Source of the DNA: Nesterenkonia aurantiaca
GTDB lineage: Bacteria > Actinomycetota > Actinomycetes > Actinomycetales > Micrococcaceae
DNA length: 51,006 bases
Assembly: GCF_004364585.1 (NCBI RefSeq)
Contig: NZ_SOAN01000012.1
Coordinates: 1 to 51,006, forward strand
Reading direction: 5' to 3'
The notes beneath the pieces are model-generated. The model did no database searches and was not told the DNA's origin. It saw nothing but the letters and a program-made list of their open reading frames with translations. Made by a program: the position numbers and the translations under genes. This document shows, in pieces, positions 15,704-24,699 of the stretch. Each line of letters opens with the position of its first letter. The first letter of the stretch is position 1.

Positions 15704-16852
15704 ATGACATCCGCCACACCCGATACGAAGTCTCCCTTCCTCAATTTCGTAGCGGCCGAATTTCGTAGACGCGGCTCCCAGCATCGCCGCGACCTCTCGA
15801 ACAAGACCTACGTGCACCAGCTGCTCTCGGAGAAGACGCTCGGCGGAGAACGAATCGGACTGCCTCAGCAGCACGCAGTGCTGACCTCCACTGCACAGAT
15901 CACCGCGGAGCTGCTCGGTGCCCGCATCGCACTGAAGTTCGCCAATGGCTGGTCGGCCAAAGGCGTCATGCTGCTTGAGCGCCTCGGCGATGACCGCTAT
16001 TACGACCACATGGCGTCGCGTGAATGGACCCTCGAAGGTATTCGCGGGAAGCAGGACGCGGTCGCGGCCAAATTTCCCGGGAAGAAGGCCGAATGGATCG
16101 TGGAAGAGCTGCTCCGTGGGATGCAGCCCGGTGCGGTGCCCTTCGACTACAAGTTCTATATGTTTCAGGGACAGATCGGCATGGTCGCCCAGATCGACCG
16201 GAACTTCTCACCTCCACGCATGGTGAAGCTGGACGGGGACCTGAAGCCATTCGTCCCCGGGCGGGACTACAAGTTCCGGCCCTCGGACATCCAACCCGGA
16301 GTGCCGGTGGTCCCGCGCTCGGCGGTCATGCTTTCACGGTGGGCCATCGAACTTGCCAAGATGACCGACGCCCCGTTCGTGCGTGTCGACCTCTACGACA
16401 CCGAAGACGGCCCCTACTTCGGTGAGTTCACGTTCTCCTCCGGGGCAGAGTTCAAGAAGACCGTCACCTACAGCGACGAGGTGCTCGATTACTTCGATGC
16501 GTTGTTCGCCGACGCGGAGAAGACCCTCCGGGGAGAGGCCGTCGAACCACCGCAGAACTGGAGCACATTGCTGCAGTCCACCAACGCTGAGGTGCTGGCC
16601 TCACACCCACGGATCAGCCCCGCGCGCTATCAGCGCATCGCCGACTTCCTCTATACCCGAGGCAGTCTCGGTGGATTTCGGCTGGCGCGTGCTCAAGAGA
16701 AGCTGCTGGAAGAGGGTGGAGACGCCGCGGTCAATGAGTACCTCGCTCAGGCACATAAGTCCGCAGGTCGCCGGGCATTGGCTCGACGACCTCAAATTCC
16801 ATCGGCCCTGCGCAAGGTCACGCGGAGCGTCAAGAGGAGGCTCCGCAAATAG
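15704..16852 (+). CDS. TupA-like ATP-grasp protein (surface polymer synthesis)
   Basis: A 382-residue protein matching the TupA-like ATP-grasp family: FANGWSAKGVMLLE (ATP loop), WIVEELLRGMQPGAVPFDYKFYMFQGQIGMVAQIDR, and FVRVDLYDTEDGPYFGEFTFSSGAEF (the acidic Mg-binding end). ATP-grasp enzymes join a carboxylate to an amine or thiol with ATP. In Bacillus, TupA makes teichuronopeptide; here it may decorate a wall or capsule polymer. A basic C-terminal tail follows (RSVKRRLRK). It stands alone, beside possible mobile-element debris, so acquisition by transfer is possible. Confidence 0.85.
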   Translation: MTSATPDTKSPFLNFVAAEFRRRGSQHRRDLSNKTYVHQLLSEKTLGGERIGLPQQHAVLTSTAQITAELLGARIALKFANGWSAKGVMLLERLGDDRYYDHMASREWTLEGIRGKQDAVAAKFPGKKAEWIVEELLRGMQPGAVPFDYKFYMFQGQIGMVAQIDRNFSPPRMVKLDGDLKPFVPGRDYKFRPSDIQPGVPVVPRSAVMLSRWAIELAKMTDAPFVRVDLYDTEDGPYFGEFTFSSGAEFKKTVTYSDEVLDYFDALFADAEKTLRGEAVEPPQNWSTLLQSTNAEVLASHPRISPARYQRIADFLYTRGSLGGFRLARAQEKLLEEGGDAAVNEYLAQAHKSAGRRALARRPQIPSALRKVTRSVKRRLRK

Positions 16853-16942
16853 TCCACGGCAGCTCCGGCCTGACCGCGGACAGGATATGCCGATCTCGTC
16901 GAGATCTATCTTCCCACCGGAGAGATCTATAGGCTTGAAACA

Positions 16943-17410
16943 ATGACACATCCCACAGAACAGTCGATCTCCGAGGCCGGTCTGAGCCGGCGCGTCTCGA
17001 TTCCATTGTTCGTGCTCCTGGTCCTCGGCGCGCTGCCCGCACTCCTCTTCGCCCCCCTCGGGGTCGGTGTCAGCGTGCTCGCGCTGGTGGGAGTGATCGG
17101 CGCTGCGGTCGCGTTCTCCCGGGTCAAGATCGTCGCCGGTGATACGGGCCTGAGTGCCCGGTGCATGGGAATCTTCCACGTGAGCTTCGCGTGGGACGAG
17201 ATCCTCTCGGTCCAGGAGGGTCCCGAGACCGGGGTCCTGGAAGGGGCCGGCTATCGGATTCTCCCCGGCGGGAAGGTGGGACTCCTGGTCGGTGGTCCAA
17301 GCGTCGAGGTTCGTGATTCAGGCAAGACCTATCTGCTGAGCGTCCGCGATTCTCAGCGAACGGTGGAGGAGATTCGCCGACACCTCGCGGCCGCGAACTC
17401 GTTGCTTTGA
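16943..17410 (+). CDS. Membrane protein with a PH-like C-terminal domain
   Basis: A 155-residue protein: two close helices (about 18-36 and 41-59) and a beta-rich cytosolic part (about 62-150) with SRVKIVAGDTGLSARCMGIFHVSFAWDEILSVQEGPE and GPSVEVRDSGKTYLLSV, then a final helix. This layout resembles bacterial PH-domain (bPH2) membrane proteins of unknown function. It is likely monocistronic; the DMT transporter starts 77 bases later. Confidence 0.65.
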   Translation: MTHPTEQSISEAGLSRRVSIPLFVLLVLGALPALLFAPLGVGVSVLALVGVIGAAVAFSRVKIVAGDTGLSARCMGIFHVSFAWDEILSVQEGPETGVLEGAGYRILPGGKVGLLVGGPSVEVRDSGKTYLLSVRDSQRTVEEIRRHLAAANSLL

Positions 17411-17487
17411 CCACCGCCGTCTGACCTGCAGACCTCCCCCTGCGTCCAGGACGAGACGCCCCTGACCATCGACCAGGAACTCCACTG

Positions 17488-18435
17488 ATGCTTCCCTACC
17501 TGCTGATGATCATGGTCGTGATCTTCTACGCGGGGAACATTCTGGTCGGTGAGGCGCTCAATGACCTCCCGCCGCTGACCATCGCGTTCGCGCGGCTCGC
17601 CGTCGCGTTCCTGTGCCTCGCGCCGCTGGCAGCCCGAACCGCCTGGCGGTCCCGAGCACTGTTCCTCCACGAGTGGAAGCCGCTGCTGCTGCTCACCCTC
17701 ACCGGTGTCGCGTTCTTCAACACCTTCATCTACGCGGCCCTGCAGTTCACCTCCTCCACGAATGTCTCCGTGCTGGAGACCCTGATCCCCGCACTGACCC
17801 TCGCGCTGAGCGCCCTGGTCCTGCGCGAGCGGCTGCGGATCCTTCAGTGGAGCGGCCTGGCGCTGTCGATCCTCGGGGCGCTCTGGGTGATCACCGATGG
17901 GCAGATCTTCGCCGTGACGCAGCTGCAGTGGAACATCGGCGATGGCATCATGCTCGGAGCGGTCGCCTCCTGGGCGGTCTACTCCATCGCTGTCACCCGA
18001 TACCTCAGTCTGTTTCCCACCTTCGGCGTGCTGTTGGTCATGACCGGGCTCGCTGCGATGATCCTGGCGCCGTTGGTGGCCCTCGAGTGGATGGTGCTCG
18101 GGCCTCCGGCGTTCAGCCCGACCGAGCACCTTCCTGGTCTGCTCTACCTGGGGGTCTTTCCAGGACTGCTCGCGCTGCTCTTCTACAACCGCGCGGTCCA
18201 ACAGCTCGGTGCCGCCCGGGCGTCCAGCTTCTTGAACTTCCTCCCGGTCGCCACCATGGCCGGAGCGGTGCTGTGGCTCGATGCCGAACTGACACCAGCC
18301 AAGGTCACGGGCGCGCTGGTCGTCGTGCTGGGGGTCTCGATCACCACTCGGGCAGGTCGGCGACCCTCGCCTCGGCCAAGCCCAGCTCCTGGATCAGCCC
18401 ACCCCAGCAGCCCGAATGAGACCCTGAGAAATTGA
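17488..18435 (+). CDS. EamA/DMT-family transporter
   Basis: A 315-residue protein with ten predicted helices as two EamA repeats. Typical parts are GNILVGEALNDLPPLTIAFARLAVAFL, FNTFIYAALQFTSSTNVSVLETLIPALTLALSALVLRERL in the first half, and LYLGVFPGLLALLFYNRAVQQLGAARAS in the second. DMT carriers export or import metabolites such as amino acids; the substrate cannot be guessed here. The tail after about residue 290 is Pro/Ser-rich and probably disordered. Confidence 0.9.
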   Translation: MLPYLLMIMVVIFYAGNILVGEALNDLPPLTIAFARLAVAFLCLAPLAARTAWRSRALFLHEWKPLLLLTLTGVAFFNTFIYAALQFTSSTNVSVLETLIPALTLALSALVLRERLRILQWSGLALSILGALWVITDGQIFAVTQLQWNIGDGIMLGAVASWAVYSIAVTRYLSLFPTFGVLLVMTGLAAMILAPLVALEWMVLGPPAFSPTEHLPGLLYLGVFPGLLALLFYNRAVQQLGAARASSFLNFLPVATMAGAVLWLDAELTPAKVTGALVVVLGVSITTRAGRRPSPRPSPAPGSAHPSSPNETLRN

Positions 18436-18539
18436 CAGCACACGCGGCCCTCGGCCTGACCCTGCCCTTCGCCGCGGGGCTGGGCAGGGCGACGGCCAGG
18501 TCCGATTCCCGCTAGCTTTCTCTGCGACTGAGATGTGGA

Positions 18540-20195
18540 ATGGAGCACATGGATCAGGACGAAGTCTTCGAGCGCCGCTACCGGGCGGTGAAGTCTCGGG
18601 ACCACCGCTTCGACGGGCAGTTCTACACCGCGGTGTCCTCCACGAAGATCTACTGCCGACCCTCCTGCCCCGCCCAGACTCCGAAGCCGGAGAATGTCAC
18701 CTTCTACTCCACCTCTGCCGCCGCCCACGAACACGGCTACCGGGCCTGCAAACGCTGCCTGCCCGAGGCCGCCCCGGGCACCCCGGAGTGGAACACCCGG
18801 CAGGATCTGGCCGGCCGGGCCATGCGGCTCATCCGCGAAGGCACGATGAACGACGGCGGCGTAGCAGCCCTGAGCACCCAGCTCGGCTACAGCAGCCGGC
18901 ACCTGCACCGGACCCTGAGCGCCGAGCTGGGTGCGGGGCCGCTCGCCCTGGCCCGGGCTCACCGGATCCACCTGGCCCGCAGTCTGCTGGTCGGCACGTC
19001 GCTGGCGATCACCGAGATCGCGTTCGCCTCCGGGTTCTCCTCGGTGCGTCAGTTCAATGAGACCGCGCGGGCTGTCCTCGGTGCGACGCCCCGAGAGATC
19101 AGGATGCGTGCGCAGCACCGACCCGGGATCAGCGCCGCTCCCCTGGCAAGCGGAGTCTGTGACTCAGCTGGAGCTCAACAGCTGTCGCTGCGTCTGGCTC
19201 TGCCGGTGCGGGAGCCCTTCAACGCGGTGGAGCTCTTCACCTTCCTGGCCGAGCGTGCGATCCCCGGTGTCGAGGCCACCAGGCTCGACGACGAGGCGCT
19301 CACCTACGCGCGCACCCTGCGGCTGGCCCATGGGCCGGCGGCCCTCCAGGTCACGGCGACTCCGACCGAGGGCCTGGCTGAGCCGCAGTCCGTGCGCTGG
19401 CGGCTGCACCTGGAATGTGAGCTCAGCGCCTGGGCGGACATCCCGGCGATGGTGGCGGTGGCGCGCCGGCTCTTCGATCTCGACGCGGACCCGGCTGCCG
19501 TCGGTGCCGCCCTCGCGGAGGACCCGGTGCTGGCACCTCTGGTCGCCCGCTCTCCCGGGCTGCGGATCCCAGGCACCGCCGATGGTCCGGAGTACCTGGT
19601 CCGCGCCGTCGTGGGCCAGCAGATCTCGGTGTCGGCCGCCCGCACCCAGCTCAGCCGGCTCGTCGATGCGCTGGGCACCGAACATGTGTCCTCCTTCCCG
19701 GGGCTGTCCCGACTGTTCCCCACCTCGGAAGAGATCGTGACCGGGGTCCCCGCGCCGCCGGCGCGCACCGGTCCCGGTCCGAGACCGGTCCTGGATCCGG
19801 AACGGCCGCTGCGACTGCCCGCACGCTCCATCGCCACGGTGCGCGCCGCCGCGGCAGCCCTGGCCAGCGGAGAGCTCACCGTGGACCAGGGTGCAGACAC
19901 CCGGGTGCTGCATGACCAGCTCACCGCCATGCCGGGGATCGGGCAGTGGACCGCCTCCTACCTGATGCTGCGCGTCCTCGGCGACCCGGATGTCTGGATG
20001 ACCGGCGACGTCGTTCTGCTCAACGGTGCCAAGCGGCTCGGCCTGCTGGACCCGGAGCTGAAGAAGGCGGCCGCACATCGAGCTCTGGAATCTCATGCCC
20101 GAGGCTGGTCGCCTTGGCGGTCCTATGCTGCGATGCACCTCTGGCAGGCGGCCACCGACCTGCCCGAGCAGACTCAAAAGGACGGTAGATCATGA
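18540..20195 (+). CDS. Ada-AlkA fusion: methylphosphotriester sensor plus DNA-3-methyladenine glycosylase
   Basis: A 551-residue fusion. The N-terminal Ada zinc domain has Cys39, Cys43, Cys70 and Cys73 (KIYCRPSCPAQTP; YRACKRCLPE); Cys39 is the expected methyl acceptor. An AraC-type helix-turn-helix follows (about 95-185; LSTQLGYSSRHLHRTLS, AITEIAFASGFSSVRQFNE). The C-terminal half is AlkA: an N-terminal TBP-like part and an HhH-GPD domain with MPGIGQWTASYLMLRVLG and PDVWMTGDVVLL, whose Asp is catalytic. It thus senses methylation, activates transcription and removes alkylated bases. It overlaps the O6-alkylguanine methyltransferase gene by four bases. Confidence 0.95.
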   Translation: MEHMDQDEVFERRYRAVKSRDHRFDGQFYTAVSSTKIYCRPSCPAQTPKPENVTFYSTSAAAHEHGYRACKRCLPEAAPGTPEWNTRQDLAGRAMRLIREGTMNDGGVAALSTQLGYSSRHLHRTLSAELGAGPLALARAHRIHLARSLLVGTSLAITEIAFASGFSSVRQFNETARAVLGATPREIRMRAQHRPGISAAPLASGVCDSAGAQQLSLRLALPVREPFNAVELFTFLAERAIPGVEATRLDDEALTYARTLRLAHGPAALQVTATPTEGLAEPQSVRWRLHLECELSAWADIPAMVAVARRLFDLDADPAAVGAALAEDPVLAPLVARSPGLRIPGTADGPEYLVRAVVGQQISVSAARTQLSRLVDALGTEHVSSFPGLSRLFPTSEEIVTGVPAPPARTGPGPRPVLDPERPLRLPARSIATVRAAAAALASGELTVDQGADTRVLHDQLTAMPGIGQWTASYLMLRVLGDPDVWMTGDVVLLNGAKRLGLLDPELKKAAAHRALESHARGWSPWRSYAAMHLWQAATDLPEQTQKDGRS

Positions 20196-20773
20196 CAACT
20201 CGCAACTACAACCTGAATCACGTCAGCTTCACCACAGCTGATGGACCTTTCAGTGTGGTGGCTGATGAGCATCACGTCCTGGCCTCTGGTTGGACCTGGG
20301 ACATCGGCGCCCTGGTTCAACTGATCCACCCTGACCTCCGCGGAGCCGCGTCAGAGGTCCGGGCCGGCTCGGAGGTTGACCCGCATCCGGTGCTGGACCA
20401 GGCGGCTGAGGCGGTGGCGGCCTACTACGCCGGTGACGTCACCGCCGTGGACCGTGTGCCGGTGAGGCAGCGCTCCGGGCCCTTTCGCGAACAGGCCTGG
20501 GAGGCGCTGCGCCAGGTCGCGCCGGGCGCGCCTGTGACCTATGCCGGGTACGCGGCCCGCGCAGGCCGCCCGAGCGCGATCCGGGCCGCGGCCGGTGCCT
20601 GCGCGATGAACGCGGCGGCGCTGTTCGTGCCCTGCCATCGGATCGTCCGCACCGACGGTGGGCTCGGCGGCTTCCGCTACGGGGTGCAGATCAAAGAGAG
20701 CCTGCTGCGGCGGGAGTCCGTCCCGGCACCGTCTCCCCACGCAGATCCCAGGCGCGGGTCGCCTGCACGGTGA
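20192..20773 (+). CDS. ogt: Methylated-DNA-[protein]-cysteine S-methyltransferase
   Basis: A 193-residue suicide repair protein that takes methyl groups from O6-methylguanine. The active-site motif PCHRIV is present in AALFVPCHRIVRTDGGLGGF, preceded by the helix-turn-helix-like VTYAGYAARAGRPSAIRAAAGACAMN. It is coupled to the Ada-AlkA gene (ATGA overlap), replacing the C-terminal methyltransferase domain that E. coli Ada carries in one chain. The last 28 codons overlap the 3' end of dnaE2 on the other strand by 83 bases. Confidence 0.95.
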   Translation: MTTRNYNLNHVSFTTADGPFSVVADEHHVLASGWTWDIGALVQLIHPDLRGAASEVRAGSEVDPHPVLDQAAEAVAAYYAGDVTAVDRVPVRQRSGPFREQAWEALRQVAPGAPVTYAGYAARAGRPSAIRAAAGACAMNAAALFVPCHRIVRTDGGLGGFRYGVQIKESLLRRESVPAPSPHADPRRGSPAR

Positions 20774-23700
20774 CCGCTCGGGGTCCGGTGCGCCGAATGG
20801 TGCCCTCGGCCATCAGCATCTTCGCCGCGAAGAGACATTCCCCGGTGTTGCGCTGAGCCTCCTCGAAGAAGCTCAGGTCCACGCAGCCGGTGCCGTCGTC
20901 GAGGGTGATGAACACGACCCGTTTGCCCGAAGCCATCGGCGGGGTCTGGGTGGCCACCCGAATCCCGGCCACCCGGACGGTGGCGCCGTTGCGCAGCGAG
21001 AGCAGGTCTTCGGCGAAGGTGACTCCGGCAGCCTGCAGCACCGGGTGATGGAAGTCCATCACGTGGCCACTGGTGTCCAGGGAGGTCAGGTCCAGCTCGG
21101 TGGTGACGATCTCCCGGGCCGCCAGCTCCCCCGCCCCGGTGGGCATGTTCGCGATCTCAACATCACCGATGGGCAGGGCCAGCTGCCCCTGGACCTGCCG
21201 GGCCGGCGGCTTCTTGGCGTACTCCAGGTTGGTGGACTCCACCCACTGGATGAGGTCCTTGCGGTGCTTCCGGCCCTCGGGCAGCAGGCAGTCCAGGGCA
21301 CCCACCTTGGCCAGATCGCGCAGCGTGGAACGTTTCAGCCGGGCCCGGTCGCGCAGGTCCGCCAGGGAGGCGAAGGGCTGCTCCGCCTCGATCCGGCGCA
21401 GCTCGGCCTTGGAGATCCCCTTCAACCCGATCAACGACATCCGGATCCCCCACACCGGCAGCCCCGCCACCGAGGTCGCCTCCACGTGATAGCTGCTGGT
21501 GGAGCGGTTGACGTCCATCGGCAGCAGCGGGATCTTCAGCCGGCGGGCCTCGGAGACCAGCAGCCGCAGCGGGTACATGCCGGGGTCATGTTCGAAGAGT
21601 CCACAGAGGAAATGCGCGGGGTGGTGGGTCTTCAGCCAGGCCGACTGGTAGGTGGGCACCGCGAAGGCCGCCCCGTGGGCCTTGCAGAAGCCGAAGCTGC
21701 CGAAGCTGAGCAGGATCTCCCAGACCCGGTCGATCACCGCAGCGGAGTAGCCGCGCCTTTCGGTCTCCGCGCGGAAGAAGGTCTCCACCGGCCCCGACCT
21801 GTCCTTGCTCATCGCGCGGCGCAGCTCATCGGCCACGTCCAGGCCGCAGCCGGTCATGGTGTCGAAGATCCGCAGCACCTGTTCGTGGAAGACCACCACC
21901 CCGTAGGTCTCATCGAGGATCTTCGCCAGATCCGGGTGCGGGTAACCCACGGTCTCGTAGCCGTGGCGGCGCTCCAGGTAGGGCTTGACCATGCCGGAGC
22001 CCATGGGCCCGGGGCGGAACAGCGAGATGTCCACCACGAGGTCATTGAGCGTCTTGGGCACCAGCTTGCCGATCAGCTCGCGCTGCCCGGGGCTCTCGAT
22101 CTGGAAGCAGCCCAGGGTGTGGGTGGACTGGATCATCGCGAAGGTCGCGGGATCGGCATAGTCCACGTCTTTGACCATGTCGATCACCTCCCCGGTGGTG
22201 CGTTCGAGCTCGGTGAGCGCGTAGGCGATCGCCGACTGCATCCGCACGCCCAGGATGTCGAGCTTGATGAACCCCATCGGGTCCATATCGTCCTTGTCGA
22301 ACTGGCTCATCGGCAGCCCGTTGACCCCGGAGCGCTCCACCGGGGTGAGTGTGAGCAGGTTGTTGTTGCCCAGGATCACGCCGCAGGGGTGGGTGGAGAT
22401 GTGCCGAGGCAGCCGGTCCAGGCGTTCAGAGAGGTCCACCAACAGGTCCAGCTGTTGACGCCCAGAGCCGCGTTCGGTCTCGATCCGCTCGGCCAGGCTC
22501 TGGAGCTCGGGCTTCTCCTTCAACGCACGGCGGAACTCCCGGGCCGGGAAGCGCCACATGATCTCCGCGAGCTGGTCGATCTCCTCCTCGGGGAGCCCCA
22601 GCGCGAGCCCGGCGTCGCGGACCGCGCCACGGATCCGGTAGGCGTTCTGCATGCTCATCAAGGTGACCCGCTGGGCGCCGAAGCGCTTGAAGACCGCCCG
22701 ATAGATCCGATGCCGCTCGGAGGACTCCACGTCGATGTCGATATCGGGCAGGGTGGAGCGTCGGCGGGAGAGGAAGCGCTCGAAGATCAGTCCGTGCTGC
22801 AGCGGATCGATGGGGCTGATCCCCAGTGCGTGGACCACCAGGGAGGAGACCGCCGAGCCGCGGGCCGCGGCGCGGACCCCCATCTCGCGGATCAGCCGGG
22901 CCACCTCGGCCACGGTCAGGAAATAGGGGGCGAAGCCGAGATCTGCGATGATGCTCAGCTCGTGTTCCAGACGCGCCCGGGCCGGAGCCTCGCTGTCCTG
23001 CTCTGCCCCGCCCTCTCCGCCCACGCCCTCCTGGTCCGGATACTCCTGGTCCGGCTCCCCTTGTTCCGGATCCTCCTGGGTCGCGCTCGCTCCAGCCGCG
23101 CCCTCCTGGGCGAGCATCTCCGCCAGGCCTGCTTCGCAGCGGGCGCGCAGCTCCTGATCCGGATCGCCCTCGATCCCGATCACGGAGGTCTCAGGCACCT
23201 TGGGCCGGCCCCAGCCCAGATCAGCGACCGGATCCAGCTGGCACTGGCGGCCCAGCGCCTCGGTGTTGGTCAGCAGCTCCTGGGCCGGTATCGGTGTGGT
23301 GCTGGCCGCGCAGATCTCCGCGGCCAGGGCCTTCATCGCCGCGGCCGGCTTCAGCCAGCCCTGATCGGTGGGCTGGAGTGCAGTGGTGCTGTGCAGGTCC
23401 GAGAGGACCCGTACCGCGTCGAGCACATCCGCGGTGGCTGCCTCGTCGGTGCTCAGCAGTCGCACCGCGTTGGTCAGCACCGGGGCCACCCGGCTGACCT
23501 GAGCCGCGCTGAGCATTCGGACCGCATGGGCGGTGGACAGCGCCTCCCCTGGAGGTGCCAGATGGGACACCACCTCCACTCGCAGCGATTCGCCGAGCGC
23601 CTCGCGCCACTGGCGCAGCAGCGCTCGGGTGCCGCGGTAGTCCCGAGAGGCCGCGGCGACACCGATCTCGCTCTCCGGCCCGGCGAGGACGAACAGACGA

Positions 23701-24074
23701 CGACGCACCTCGCCCTGCCCCGGGGCCGCACACTCGGCCAGCTCCTGCAGACTCACTCGGGCGGCCTCGCCCTGTGGGCGTTCGTGGGCGCGGGAGATGA
23801 GCTGACACAACGCCGCATACCCACCGGAGGCGTTGCTGGCGAGCACCACGGCCCGACCACGGTCCTCCACGACGAGACTGACCCCGATGATCGGGGCGAT
23901 GCCCAGGTCGATGCACGCACCGAGGTGCTTGACCGCCCCGTAGAGTCCGTCCCGATCGGTGATGGCCAGCGCCGTCATGCCATCCGCTGCAGCCGCGGCC
24001 ACCAGCTCCTCAGGGCGGTTGGTGCCGTAATGGCTGCTGAACGAGCTGGCCACATTCAGGTGGGTGAAGGTCAA
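20691..24074 (-). CDS. dnaE2: Error-prone DNA polymerase DnaE2 (ImuC)
   Basis: A family-C polymerase of about 1127 residues used in mutagenic translesion synthesis. An N-terminal PHP domain starts FTHLNVASSFSSHYG and includes ALAITDRDGLYGAV. The polymerase site is STLPDIDIDVESSERHRIYR, with the catalytic aspartates. A C-terminal helix-hairpin-helix and OB-fold follow (RVAGIRVATQTPPMASGKRVVFITLDDGTG). Two TTG starts fit; I use 24074, which overlaps the DUF6504 stop (TTGA) and begins TFTHLNVAS like relatives. The alternative is TTG at 24095. An SOS promoter lies upstream of DUF6504. No imuA or imuB partner is adjacent. Confidence 0.95.
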   Translation of the reverse strand: MTFTHLNVASSFSSHYGTNRPEELVAAAAADGMTALAITDRDGLYGAVKHLGACIDLGIAPIIGVSLVVEDRGRAVVLASNASGGYAALCQLISRAHERPQGEAARVSLQELAECAAPGQGEVRRRLFVLAGPESEIGVAAASRDYRGTRALLRQWREALGESLRVEVVSHLAPPGEALSTAHAVRMLSAAQVSRVAPVLTNAVRLLSTDEAATADVLDAVRVLSDLHSTTALQPTDQGWLKPAAAMKALAAEICAASTTPIPAQELLTNTEALGRQCQLDPVADLGWGRPKVPETSVIGIEGDPDQELRARCEAGLAEMLAQEGAAGASATQEDPEQGEPDQEYPDQEGVGGEGGAEQDSEAPARARLEHELSIIADLGFAPYFLTVAEVARLIREMGVRAAARGSAVSSLVVHALGISPIDPLQHGLIFERFLSRRRSTLPDIDIDVESSERHRIYRAVFKRFGAQRVTLMSMQNAYRIRGAVRDAGLALGLPEEEIDQLAEIMWRFPAREFRRALKEKPELQSLAERIETERGSGRQQLDLLVDLSERLDRLPRHISTHPCGVILGNNNLLTLTPVERSGVNGLPMSQFDKDDMDPMGFIKLDILGVRMQSAIAYALTELERTTGEVIDMVKDVDYADPATFAMIQSTHTLGCFQIESPGQRELIGKLVPKTLNDLVVDISLFRPGPMGSGMVKPYLERRHGYETVGYPHPDLAKILDETYGVVVFHEQVLRIFDTMTGCGLDVADELRRAMSKDRSGPVETFFRAETERRGYSAAVIDRVWEILLSFGSFGFCKAHGAAFAVPTYQSAWLKTHHPAHFLCGLFEHDPGMYPLRLLVSEARRLKIPLLPMDVNRSTSSYHVEATSVAGLPVWGIRMSLIGLKGISKAELRRIEAEQPFASLADLRDRARLKRSTLRDLAKVGALDCLLPEGRKHRKDLIQWVESTNLEYAKKPPARQVQGQLALPIGDVEIANMPTGAGELAAREIVTTELDLTSLDTSGHVMDFHHPVLQAAGVTFAEDLLSLRNGATVRVAGIRVATQTPPMASGKRVVFITLDDGTGCVDLSFFEEAQRNTGECLFAAKMLMAEGTIRRTGPRAVTVQATRAWDLRGETVPGRTPAAAGSL

Positions 24075-24421
24075 TGGACCCGCACCAGACGCCAACGCCC
24101 AGAGGCCAGGTGTCGACTGACATCGATGGTGTGCACCTCGGCGGTCTCGGTGCGAGAGGTGGCTTCGAGCTGGACCTGCAGCCGCCAGATCTCATGAGCC
24201 ACCAGCCCGGGGCGCCCCCGCTCGGCGCGGGGCTCCTCCAGCCACCAGCTGCGCCGCTGATACCAGCGCACAGGGGCTTCGACCACGAGATGCCTCCGCT
24301 CTTTCCAGATCACCCGATGGGGCAGGAACTGCTCGTCACATTCAATATCAATGGATTCAGTGAGCGTCACCGCTCCGCGGCGAGGTGCTCGGTCGGCTTC
24401 GGGGCGAATAACAGTGGGCAT
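24071..24421 (-). CDS. DUF6504 protein (DnaE2-operon partner)
   Basis: A 116-residue cytosolic protein. It resembles the DUF6504 family in the pattern of a short N-terminal strand set (ESIDIECDEQFLPHRVIWKERRHLVVEAPVRWYQRRSWW) and an end WRLVRVH. Relatives sit in imuA-imuB-dnaE2 operons of Actinobacteria, and here it directly precedes dnaE2 with a 4-base overlap. The ATG at 24421 has GAGGGAG seven bases upstream. Its role in translesion synthesis is unknown. The family name is from recall of operon context and motif pattern. Confidence 0.78.
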   Translation of the reverse strand: MPTVIRPEADRAPRRGAVTLTESIDIECDEQFLPHRVIWKERRHLVVEAPVRWYQRRSWWLEEPRAERGRPGLVAHEIWRLQVQLEATSRTETAEVHTIDVSRHLASGRWRLVRVH

Positions 24422-24486
24422 GGGTAAGCTCCCTCTTTCATGTCTCCAAGAGATATGACGAAGCCGATGGGAAGCCCGGAGGCCTC

Positions 24487-24515
24487 ATCGTATTCGAACA
24501 TACATTCGATAGCAA
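24487..24515 (-). promoter_or_regulatory. LexA-type SOS box inside the DUF6504-dnaE2 promoter
   Basis: Read leftward: TTGCTA (24510-24515) as -35, a 17-bp spacer, and TACGAT (24487-24492) as -10. The spacer contains TCGAATGTATGTTCGA (24494-24509), which fits the actinobacterial SOS consensus TCGAAC-N4-GTTCGA at all but one base. LexA binding there would block the polymerase. The DUF6504 start is 66 bases after the -10. This is one of the clearest regulatory calls in the window. Confidence 0.85.
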
Positions 24516-24699
24516 CAGAGGTGAGCCTAGGGTGGGGCACGGACACGGATGACTGCACGTCGGTGGGCCCGCCTGAGATGGCGTCAGGAGTTCGATAGGA
24601 CCAAAGACTCTTTATTTCACGACGAAAAGCGATCAGAGTGTGCTTAATAGATATGGCCTCTTGACCCATCCGTGCGTGTGATCAGATCGAGGATATGCA

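Noticed and set aside
20658-24197. 1179-residue plus-strand frame opposite dnaE2
   Set aside because: Its composition (Gln, His, Arg, Leu) is that of antisense to a polymerase; no motif of its own.
24422-24669. 100-residue minus-strand frame over the SOS promoter region
   Set aside because: It contains the promoter and LexA box, has no motif and would be a coincidental open frame.
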